This document shows, piece after piece, positions 44,601 to 51,760 of a stretch of 64,000 nucleotides of DNA (position 1 is the first letter of the stretch; each line of letters starts with the position of its first letter). Made by a program: the position numbers and the translations under genes. The DNA comes from Ensifer adhaerens. Lineage in GTDB: Bacteria; Pseudomonadota; Alphaproteobacteria; Rhizobiales; Rhizobiaceae. The stretch covers positions 504,994-568,993 of the forward strand of contig NZ_JABEKT010000003.1 of the NCBI RefSeq assembly GCF_013283195.1. The letters run 5' to 3'. Under the pieces are notes generated by a model that was given only the letters and a program-made list of their open reading frames with translations, was not told the origin of the DNA and did no database searches.

Positions 44601-46777
44601 TCGGCGGCCGGGATCCACGGCGCACCGAGCCGGGCTGTGATATCCGATGGACGGAGATCGGTAGGCTGAACCTCACGGAGCGAGCGCACGTTGCGCTGAT
44701 AAGCCGGATCGAGCTCGGCCGCGGCCTGAGCAACGGCGAGCTTCGTGCGGACCGAGCCTGAGAGATAGGCGTCCGCGGTTTGCCAGGATCCATCAGCGGG
44801 ATTCCGGAACACCTCATCTCCGAGCGCATCGATGACGGCAGCAACGTCGAGATGCAGCAGCTCGGCGATATGATCGAGGTCGACATATCCACGCTCGTTG
44901 AGTGTGACCGCCAGCGCATCAGCCGCATTGATGATGACAGGCGACATCGGCGGAGCGATTACACGGGTGCTGAATATGGGACCCGGCTTCGCGGTGTCAG
45001 TCTCCAGATCATAGTCCTCGATCGAGGCGACCAGCCAGCAATCGGGATCGTCGCGGAAGGGCGCCAGGTTTGCCTGGCGGTGGGTTTCCTTCACGTCACC
45101 CGTCTCGGCGTCTTCATGGATCGAGACGGTCGTGTGGTTGATCGGGCCGAAGTCGCGGACGAAGGCCGACCAGGCGAGGCGCAAGCGCACCTGAAGGTCG
45201 CGCCATGGGCGATCAGTCTCCTGCGCCTTCAGCACTTCGCGGACGGCATCCCGGATGAGGATCAGTTTCGAGACGATCCGGATATGCTTTTCCGGAATGC
45301 CGTCAGCAGATCGGCCCTTGCGCACCGCCACCGGCACGGCCGAGCCGTCGAGCATCTGCATCAGGCCCTTAGCCCGGTCGACGAAGAAACTACCCTCCCG
45401 GACCGGACTGTCCTTTGGCCTGAGATCAACGATCTCATGAAGCTCCTCTTCCAAATCAATATCGATGGGGGAGGGCTCGCCGTCATACAGGCCGGCCGGA
45501 AGCAGATCGATGGCAGCCGTGAGAGCGGTTTCGAGACTTGATCCGTCGCGGACACGGCAGGTATATGTTTCGCCGAACGGACCCGAAGTGAGGGTGTGGG
45601 TGCCGAGCACGAAGTCGGGGTGCCGGGCGAACCAGCGGTTCACGCGGATCGCGCCTTCGTCGTCAGTGGCCGACCTGATCTCATCGACATCGAGCCACAT
45701 CCGATCTCCTTCCGGCTCGCCGGCTTTGCGCTTGCGGAAGAAGAGGATGTCAACAACCACATCCGTGCCGGCGTCCCGGCGAAAACTGCCGTCGGGCAAT
45801 CGGATGGCGGCGATCAGGTCGGCGGACTTGGCAATATGCGCGCGTGCCGTCGGATCCGCCTTGTCCATCGTTCCGTGCGAGGTCACGAAAGCAGCCAAGG
45901 CGCCCGGTTTCAACAGATCGATCGAGCGGGCAATGAAATAGTCATGCAGCCGCAGGCCGAGCGAGCGGTAGGTTCGATCCGAGCGGACGGTGCGATCGGA
46001 GAAGGGCGGATTGCCGATGGCGAGATCGTAGATCGGCGCCAGATCGGTCCGAGCGAAATCACCTTCGATGATACGGGACCGCGGCTGCAGCTGGCGCACG
46101 ATCCGTGCCGTGACCGGGTCGAGCTCGATTCCGGTGACGTAAGTGCTCGATCGGTAATCGGCAGGCATGAGGGCAGGGAAGAGACCCGTGCCAATACCGG
46201 GTTCAAGCACCCGGCCGCCACGCCATCCGAGGCGCTGGATCCCGGACCAGATCGCCCGGATGATGAATTCCGGGGTGAAGTGCGCATACTGGGTGCAGCG
46301 CGCCAGCGATGCATAGTCGGATTCCGAGACCGCGGTTTCCAGCGACAACCCGAGCGCGTCCCAGCCATCACGGAAATCGACCTCGCCCGGCCTGCGGAAC
46401 ATTCCATTGGCGAGTTCCGAGGCGCCAAAGCCGGTGAAGCGGATCAACTGGGCCTGCTCCTCGGCGGTTGCCGGCCGCGCCTGCTTCGATACTACGTCGG
46501 CAACCAGGATCGCCGCTACGTTGGCGCGGGCGCGATCCTTCCAGGAAAAACCGAGGCCGCGGTCAGCATCGAGATAAAAATTTCGGCGCCGGCCACCCCG
46601 GTTGTTGGGCGAGGATGCAACCGGCAAAGCCGGGGCGAGGGGTGGCGGCGTCGGATCGGGGTCGTCGTCATTGGCAGCCACCGGGTCAAAGCCGCCGAAT
46701 GCGGTGACAACAAGCCCAAGGCCGGATGACAATGCAGAGCTGCCAAACATGTCGAGCGTGAATGGATCATTGCTCAT
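41687..46777 (-). CDS. Giant DarB-like methylase-helicase
   Basis: A 1696-residue protein with a class I methyltransferase domain in the N-terminal third (SAM motif RVLEPGIGTGLFPALM at about 190-203, catalytic IGNPPFS at about 255) and a superfamily 2 helicase in the C-terminal half (Walker A HAVGAGKTITMA at about 885, DEAQEFRK at about 1047, SGTPITNTLGE, and QREGRIVRQGNQ in the C-lobe). A coiled coil lies near 1560-1690. The layout matches phage P1 DarB and related plasmid proteins, which protect DNA from restriction; the family may modify or remodel incoming DNA. AAGGAAAC is 8 bases upstream of the ATG. Confidence 0.88.
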   Translation of the reverse strand: MSNDPFTLDMFGSSALSSGLGLVVTAFGGFDPVAANDDDPDPTPPPLAPALPVASSPNNRGGRRRNFYLDADRGLGFSWKDRARANVAAILVADVVSKQARPATAEEQAQLIRFTGFGASELANGMFRRPGEVDFRDGWDALGLSLETAVSESDYASLARCTQYAHFTPEFIIRAIWSGIQRLGWRGGRVLEPGIGTGLFPALMPADYRSSTYVTGIELDPVTARIVRQLQPRSRIIEGDFARTDLAPIYDLAIGNPPFSDRTVRSDRTYRSLGLRLHDYFIARSIDLLKPGALAAFVTSHGTMDKADPTARAHIAKSADLIAAIRLPDGSFRRDAGTDVVVDILFFRKRKAGEPEGDRMWLDVDEIRSATDDEGAIRVNRWFARHPDFVLGTHTLTSGPFGETYTCRVRDGSSLETALTAAIDLLPAGLYDGEPSPIDIDLEEELHEIVDLRPKDSPVREGSFFVDRAKGLMQMLDGSAVPVAVRKGRSADGIPEKHIRIVSKLILIRDAVREVLKAQETDRPWRDLQVRLRLAWSAFVRDFGPINHTTVSIHEDAETGDVKETHRQANLAPFRDDPDCWLVASIEDYDLETDTAKPGPIFSTRVIAPPMSPVIINAADALAVTLNERGYVDLDHIAELLHLDVAAVIDALGDEVFRNPADGSWQTADAYLSGSVRTKLAVAQAAAELDPAYQRNVRSLREVQPTDLRPSDITARLGAPWIPAADIVAFVKESMEADIRIHHMPELGSWTVEARQLGYSAAGTSEWGTSRRHAGELLADALNSRVPQIFDVFKDADGERRVLNVVDTEAARDKLQKIKQSFQDWVWTDSDRTDRLARDYNDRFNNIAPRRFDGSHLKLPGASGAFVLYGHQKRGIWRIIADGSTYLAHAVGAGKTITMAAAIMEQRRLGLIAKAVLVVPGHCLAQAAREFLALYPSARILVADETNFTKDKRARFLSRAATATWDAIIITHSAFRFISVPSAFEQQMIQDELQLYEDLLTKVDSEDRVSRKRLERLKEGLQERLEGLATRKDDLLTISEIGVDQIVVDEAQEFRKLSFATNMSTLKGIDPNGSQRAWDLYVKSRYIEMKNPGRALVLASGTPITNTLGEMFSIQRLLGHEALHERGLHEFDAWASCFGDTTTELEIQPSGKYKPVSRFASFVNVPELIAMFRSFADVVMPDDLRQYVRVPNISTGRRQILTAKPTALFKSYQQTLDARIKAIEQREGPAKPGDDILLSVITDGRHAAIDLRFVMPAAGNEVDNKLNLLVRNAHRIWKKTGETIYRRPDGKDFDLPGAAQMIFSDLGTINVEKSRGFSAYRFIREELIRLGVPASEIAFMQDYKKTEAKQRLFGDVRAGKIRFLIGSSETMGTGVNAQLRLKALHHLDVPWLPSQIEQREGRIVRQGNQHEEVDIFAYATEGSLDASMWQNNERKARFIAAAFSGDTSIRRLDDMGEGAANQFAMAKAIASGDERLMQKAGLEADIARLERLRAAHEDDQYAVRRQMRDAEREIEVSTRRIGEIGQDIERLQPTTGEAFTMTVLGDTYAERKEAGRALMKEILMLLQLQQEGQVHLAAIGGFDLVYEGERIGKGDGYRYETLLQRTGADYEIELAITVTPLGAISRLEHALYGFEEERRQYRRRLEDAERRLASYRSRQNEAFAFADDLKDKKANLRDIEHELASDLADPTNAAAS

Positions 46778-46868
46778 GGTGAGGTTTCCTTTGGAATGAG
46801 TGCGCGTGTCATCGACCAGCCGAACCGCCCGGCCGGATGCGCTGTGATTGGGGAGGGGTGTGCTGGCT

Positions 46869-47474
46869 CTACGCGGCCAGCGGCGAGGGGAGGTGGCGAA
46901 GGTGCACCGGCAGCTTGGCGGCGATCTCGTCATCAGTCAGGGCATCGAGCAGTTTCAGGAAGGTTCCCTCCGCCCCACCATAGAGCACCACCGTGCGGTG
47001 GCCCTGCATCACTGTCGGCCAGCGGTCGCCGGCGTAGCCGCGATAGTCATCGGTGGTCGTGCTCCAGATATGTTCGAGCCGTTCTTCGCGGCTCATCGCC
47101 CGCACCGGCTGGCACTCCCGATCGACGATCGCGGCACGCATCGCCTCGACCGAGCTCGGATAGGAGAGGTCGCAGTAAGTGTGGAAATAGCGAACGGCTT
47201 CATCGATCCGGATCGCACAGAATACCGAGGTCACGGAATCGGTCATAAATTCCCGCATTGCAAAAATATCTCCACGCATCGAGAGCGGCGGCAGGATGTC
47301 CAGCATGTAGCTGTAGGAGGTCTTGTCGATCTCGAACCATTCGCCGGCATAGACGGCAGACTGATCACCATCGAAACGGTCGGGGCGCTTGGCGTGCCGG
47401 TCAAACAAGCGGAACATGTCGGCGCGCCTGGCAACGCCCTGAAACACTTTGCGCGGGAGGGATATCGAGGTCAT
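46869..47474 (-). CDS. DUF1419 family protein
   Basis: A 201-residue soluble protein that I associate with DUF1419, a family confined to rhizobial plasmids: KVFQGVARRADMFRLFDRHA, YAGEWFEIDKTSYSYMLDIL, SVTSVFCAIRIDEAVRYFHT and TVVLYGGAEGTFLKLLDALT. Function unknown. AAGGA lies about 8 bases upstream of the ATG. It sits between the toprim gene and the DarB-like gene in the same direction and is probably in their operon. Confidence 0.78.
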   Translation of the reverse strand: MTSISLPRKVFQGVARRADMFRLFDRHAKRPDRFDGDQSAVYAGEWFEIDKTSYSYMLDILPPLSMRGDIFAMREFMTDSVTSVFCAIRIDEAVRYFHTYCDLSYPSSVEAMRAAIVDRECQPVRAMSREERLEHIWSTTTDDYRGYAGDRWPTVMQGHRTVVLYGGAEGTFLKLLDALTDDEIAAKLPVHLRHLPSPLAA

Positions 47475-47546
47475 CAGCTTGGTCCTTCCGGGGTTGTGGA
47501 CCGAAGGCAGCGGTGGCGTTTCGACCTCACTATCCTCTTCAGTCCT

Positions 47547-48575
47547 TCATGACCCCTTCCGCGTTGCTGCGTCCGTGTCCGGCCGGGTCAAGGGCCGGCG
47601 CATGCCCGGCGAAGCTTCCCTTGATGCGGCCGGCGCGCATGCGGCAGGCCATTGCCTACTTCCCCCCTTTCTTTCCCGTTTTTCCTTCTCCCTGTTCTGG
47701 AGGACCCCGTTCCAGTCCTCCGCCGGCGGGCGTAGTCTCTGCCAGTCGCAGCCGGACGCCTCAGCGAGCGTGCGCAACCGTCCTGCATAGACGTCCCCTT
47801 GGGAATTGGTGTCCGTGGCAGCGACCAGGGTTAGTCCCGGCCGAACAGCAAGTTCGGCGAGCGCCACATCGGTCGTTTGAGACCACCCACCGCCGGTGCT
47901 GAGATAGAGAGTTTCCTCGCGCGACCCCTCGAGCGCGGCGAGGCTCATCGCGTCAATTGCTGCTTCAGTCACGCAAAGGCGGCTGGCATCGGTCGGGCCT
48001 AGCCGGAATAGAACCTTGGAGCCACCAGTGGAAAATCCGCGCCAATCGGGACCGCGCTCTTCCCAGCCAACGATCCGGCCATCACTATCGACATGGCCCG
48101 CCCACATGCTGCCAAAAGGTCCTTCCCGCAGGAGGCCTTCCCGGATGGCTTGCTGCACGATGGCGGCCGGAATTGAGCGCTCCCAACACAGATAGCGCCA
48201 GGCGCCTGAGCCGCGCGACGGCGTGAGCCGGCTTCGCCAACGCTCAACAATGTCTTCCACCCGCCTCGACGTCCGCTGGGGTTTCCATTCTGGTCGGGAA
48301 ATTTGAAACCCGACCAGCGACGCGACAGCTTCCACTGCATGCGGAAAGGGGATCCTATCCAGAAACATGGCAAGGCCGAAGACATCGCCCTTCTCGTCGC
48401 TGAGGGGATCGAACCAGCCCCGTCCGTCATGGGTGACAATGACGATGTTGCCGCCACGCCGGTATTTGGCGGCGCGGCGGGTGCTTTCCTTTATATCGAT
48501 TTCGTATCCGGCCTGTTCCAGCACGGCTTCGCAACCGACCTTGGCGCGCAGCGCCTCTAATTCTTCTCGTTTCAT
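47547..48575 (-). CDS. DUF3991/toprim domain protein
   Basis: A 342-residue primase-like protein. The N-terminus resembles the zinc-free primase start (LRAKVGCEAVLEQAGYEID, DVFGLAMFLDRIPFPHAVEA), the middle is DUF3991-like (SGAWRYLCWERSIPAAIV), and the C-terminal toprim fold has the acidic motifs LCVTEAAIDAMSLAALEG and LVAATDTNSQGDVYAGRL. It may handle DNA ends or priming during plasmid replication or transfer. The C-terminal 50 residues are basic and low in complexity. The ribosome site is weak (GAAGAAAAA). Confidence 0.82.
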   Translation of the reverse strand: MKREELEALRAKVGCEAVLEQAGYEIDIKESTRRAAKYRRGGNIVIVTHDGRGWFDPLSDEKGDVFGLAMFLDRIPFPHAVEAVASLVGFQISRPEWKPQRTSRRVEDIVERWRSRLTPSRGSGAWRYLCWERSIPAAIVQQAIREGLLREGPFGSMWAGHVDSDGRIVGWEERGPDWRGFSTGGSKVLFRLGPTDASRLCVTEAAIDAMSLAALEGSREETLYLSTGGGWSQTTDVALAELAVRPGLTLVAATDTNSQGDVYAGRLRTLAEASGCDWQRLRPPAEDWNGVLQNREKEKRERKGGSRQWPAACAPAASREASPGMRRPLTRPDTDAATRKGS

Positions 48576-48760
48576 TTTTTCTTCGGTCGCAGAGCGGCCG
48601 TCCCTTCTTTATTCCCGCATGTTGCGGGTCACCTTCCACCCCGCCGCTAAGAGCGGAGGGGGCAAGGGCGCTGCATGCAACTGACAAAAGTTGCAGCGAG
48701 GTGCAGCGGCGAAGCTTCCCTTGCGGCCGACAGGTCGCCAGCGGCAGGAAAATGCGGGTC

Positions 48761-48937
48761 TCAATGAAACCCGCGCGGGAAATATTCATGCACAATCTCA
48801 AGATCGTCTTTGTCATCGAGTTCGTCGGACGGAAGGACGCCGAATTCGTCACCGGATTTGAAAAGGGTGATCGGAACCCTCAGGTCATTGCAGAGGTGGA
48901 AGGCGTGGGCCTGGGCGAGGGAAAGATCGTGTGCCAT
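48761..48937 (-). CDS. Small acidic plasmid protein
   Basis: A 58-residue acidic protein (MAHDLSLAQAHAFHLCNDLR ... GVLPSDELDDKDDLEIVHEY). No family recognised. GGAG is present about 9 bases before the ATG at 48937; an ATG at 48952 is an alternative but has no ribosome site. Confidence 0.6.
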   Translation of the reverse strand: MAHDLSLAQAHAFHLCNDLRVPITLFKSGDEFGVLPSDELDDKDDLEIVHEYFPRGFH

Positions 48938-50025
48938 GGTCGAGTGCTCCATCGGAGCGGGTCAATTCCCGCTGATGGCTCCTCAAAAGGAACAGGAACG
49001 GTCGCGATCACCGCGCAGACGAAAGCGGAGCGGCGGCAGCTCGCTAGCCGACCCTTCATGGGTTGATCGACGTAGATCCGGACCTGGTCCAGGACGCCAT
49101 CTCAAGAAGCGGGATTGGTTTGCTTTCTTTGCTGCAACGTTCAGGCACATGATCATCCACAGCAGATCAATACCGTATTTGCGCCCACGATGTACAAGAC
49201 GGCAACATTCAATAAGCGCGTATAATCGTTTTATATCAATGGGATATGAAAAATCGCGTAAGGTGAATTATGGAACCAATCGGCGGACAAGGCCGAATAC
49301 AGCGCCCCAGAACCTCATCCAGAACCTCATTCGGATGCAGTTCGGCGAAGAGCGCAACACGATGAAGCCAGAATGGGCCGTGTGGTGCCGATCCGCAGCA
49401 TGATATTGCGATCGATCATGGCGCTTCATCTTTCTGCGTGAAGGTATCGACGGACACCCTTCACGTTCCCGACGGCCGTTCGTTACCGTGGCCGAGTGCA
49501 CCTAATCCGTCAGATGTACATTCGCCTATTCGACGCCTGGCTAAAGCGCGGAGAACAATATCGGTTCCGGTGCGTTTTGCTCTGAGCGTTCGCGTTGATG
49601 TATTGTGGAGGCAATTCCGACGCGACCCAGACGGTCTCGTTCGCCCCGGACCGTCTGGACCTCCCCATCAATTGCCACCTCATACATCGCCCTGGGCCAG
49701 TGCAGGCCCAACTGCCCGCGCCGTGTGGCGTTTAACCTGCCCCTGAACTTTCATCCAGCTGCGACTAGAGCCTCGGCGGTTCAAAATACGCCAAGTGGCG
49801 CGGTGGGAGCAACCGGCGGGAACATCCGCCCCACTTCCACCCTAGTGTGTCTAGAAATGCGCTACCCAGGTAAAGCTTCGCTCACCCTTGGGTATCGCGT
49901 GGCGGGCTCGTTTGGACTCGACTTGGTCCATTTCCCCTTCTCTCGGCGAGGGGAACGGGTGTGCCCCTCCACCACGCGCATGCGATGAAGCGGGCAGCAG
50001 CCCGATAGCGTCCTGCATCTTGAGT
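48938..50025. other. Long gap without a recognised gene
   Basis: Nearly 1.1 kb between the plasmid backbone and the secreted-protein gene. Several open frames occur on both strands but none has a ribosome site plus recognisable product. A short tandem duplication (CAGAACCTCATC CAGAACCTCATT near 49308-49332) is the only repeat I noticed. It may be decayed DNA at the edge of the backbone. Confidence 0.45.
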
Positions 50026-50376
50026 TCAGCCAAGCCGGGGGCAACCAGGTCGATTAGCAAATGCCACGGTAACTAACCGCCCACGTCGCTGACCGTCAAC
50101 AACGATTTGTCGGCGTGTCACCGTCTGAATTTCGGGATCTCGTACCCCAAGTCGCGATGCGCGACGAAGGGCTTGCCGTTCGCTACAACCCGGCCGCACG
50201 TACTCCTCGTCGTAATATCGACCGTCTCGGTCGCGATCGCGGAACTCCATGTCAGGGCGCCCATTCGGACCGATATATAGATCCAATGATTGGGCCCATG
50301 ACGTGGATGAAATGGCAGAAAGTGCTCCGACCGCGAGCAGGCCTGCTGCCAGAATATTGTGAAGGGACTTTCGCAT
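50026..50376 (-). CDS. Small exported protein
   Basis: A 116-residue protein with a clear signal peptide (ILAAGLLAVGALSAISSTSW, cleavage near AQS) and a mature part rich in Arg/Asp/Gly (GRPDMEFRDRDRDGRYYDEE, GCSERQALRRASRLG). No named family; such periplasmic proteins are common in rhizobia. GAGGAGG lies 5-7 bases before the ATG at 50376 and a fully canonical EcfG-type promoter is 42 bp upstream. Confidence 0.75.
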   Translation of the reverse strand: MRKSLHNILAAGLLAVGALSAISSTSWAQSLDLYIGPNGRPDMEFRDRDRDGRYYDEEYVRPGCSERQALRRASRLGVRDPEIQTVTRRQIVVDGQRRGRLVTVAFANRPGCPRLG

Positions 50377-51284
50377 GTCCGCCTCCTCTGTAAAGTTCAA
50401 TTGACCATAGAGGTCCGAACGATGAAGGAACCGTAAGGTTCCCGACACCTTTGCTGCTCGGATGCCAGTCGCAGACGGCGAACGCATATCGGTCACCGCC
50501 GGAGCACACGGTCAACGCCTTCCTTCCGCCTTGTCCCGCGCTAAATCCTAGATGCAACAACCGCGCCGGCAGGAAATGAACAATTCCGCAGACAACTCAA
50601 ATCGGACCGATGAGCGAATGCCGCCTCCGGCGCCGAACCAAAAAATCTTAGGGTATCGGTTGAGGCGGTTGTCAGCGCCAATGACGGCGGAGCAGAAAAT
50701 GGGCCTTGTCAGCAACGAGGTCCGGAAATCACCGCGCCGCATCCATTGGTGTTCACGGAAAGCAAGCTAGCGCTTCGCCATCTTGCATCTGCATTTCGCC
50801 GTGATCTTGGCACGATCGGGCGGCGTCTCCTGACGGCTTCATCCGCGCTGATCAACACGATCAAATCGGCAGCGAGCCAACGATTGCCGCACGACACCAA
50901 GTTGAAGGCGGCTACCAGGCTGTCCTGCGTGACCAGAGGCATAGCCGGCGGATTAGGTGCCATCACCACGCCGGCATGGTTTCGTTCCCTGCGAACTCCG
51001 CTACGGTCATGGAAGGTCGGTATTGCGACGGGGCTTCTGAGCGTCTTGATCTTGGCGATCGGAACGATGACATGGGTATTGAAGGGTGCCCCTGGTGCCC
51101 TTAGAAGCCAAGCAGCGTTGTGCGCACACGGCAGCTTGCGCGTCAACTCGATCGGTCCCGTCAGTCCACTATCAGCGGTCACGCCCGGTACGAGGACACG
51201 CCAGGCTTAGTCGCCGACCAGAACCGGACTTGGCGTTGCGCTGCTGGTCTGGGCTCCGTCATAACAGCCCGGGATCGTGAATAT
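50377..51284. other. Gap with no supported gene
   Basis: About 900 bp upstream of the hicB remnant. Open frames on both strands around 50709-51210 overlap each other and start only with TTG or GTG without ribosome sites. The EcfG-type promoter at 50418-50442 lies here. Confidence 0.4.
50418..50442 (-). promoter_or_regulatory. EcfG-type promoter for the exported protein
   Basis: On the minus strand GGAAC (50442-50438), 16 bases, CGTT (50421-50418), 42 bp upstream of the start at 50376; matches the consensus including the C. Confidence 0.7.
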
Positions 51285-51596
51285 TGCCAGCACCAGTGCC
51301 TCCATGATCTAATCACGAGGCCCGTCGATGACTACTTCCAGGCCTGCAAAAGCATCGGCAATGAGCCTCAAAGGGCGCATTTAGGCAGGATGATGTTTCG
51401 AGTTGCTCCTGAGGTCCACCGCCGGGCTATTCTGGCGGCCGAATATTCGCGAAAAAGTTTCAATCAAAGGGCGGAGGCCTCGCGGAAGGTCCTACAGATG
51501 GTGACGGCATCAGATATCGCTAACGGGCTTCCGAGTTCGACCCAAACGAATTCTGAGGGGCTGTGCTTGCCCCAATCACCGCGACCTGGCCGCTGA
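51285..51596 (+). pseudogene. HicB-type antitoxin remnant
   Basis: In one plus frame VDDYFQACKSIGNEPQRAHL is followed by MFRVAPEVHRRAILAAEYSR and KSFNQ, matching the end of the HicB fold plus its ribbon-helix-helix tail (remembered pattern: VDDYLexC...RLPPELH..A.LAA...GKSLNQW). The N-terminal half of HicB and any hicA are missing, and there is no start codon close by. Read as a truncated antitoxin. Confidence 0.5.
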
Positions 51597-51760
51597 CGCT
51601 CAGCGCATCGATGCGAAGTTTATTACTTGCCCATTCTTTATCACGATCCCCCGCCACATGTTGACATGGTGTCTATGCGCCCCATTTCGGATGAGTAGTG
51701 ACTAGAGCCCGCCTTGGCTTACTGCGGAAAGACCCCAATATCGTCGTGAGAAGAGCCCTC

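Noticed and set aside
45596-46729. A 377-codon plus-strand ORF opposite the methylase domain
   Set aside because: Same reason; it lies over the SAM-binding and NPPF motifs of the real gene and lacks a ribosome site.
48996-49030. GGAAC strings in the plasmid backbone (for example near 48996 and 34768)
   Set aside because: No GTT at 16-18 bases and no gene start in the right place, so not counted as EcfG promoters.
49308-49332. Tandem CAGAACCTCAT repeat as a CRISPR or regulatory array
   Set aside because: Only two copies without spacers; a simple local duplication.
50709-51210. Overlapping ORFs on both strands between the exported protein and the hicB remnant
   Set aside because: Only TTG/GTG starts without ribosome sites and no recognisable domain; treated as non-coding.
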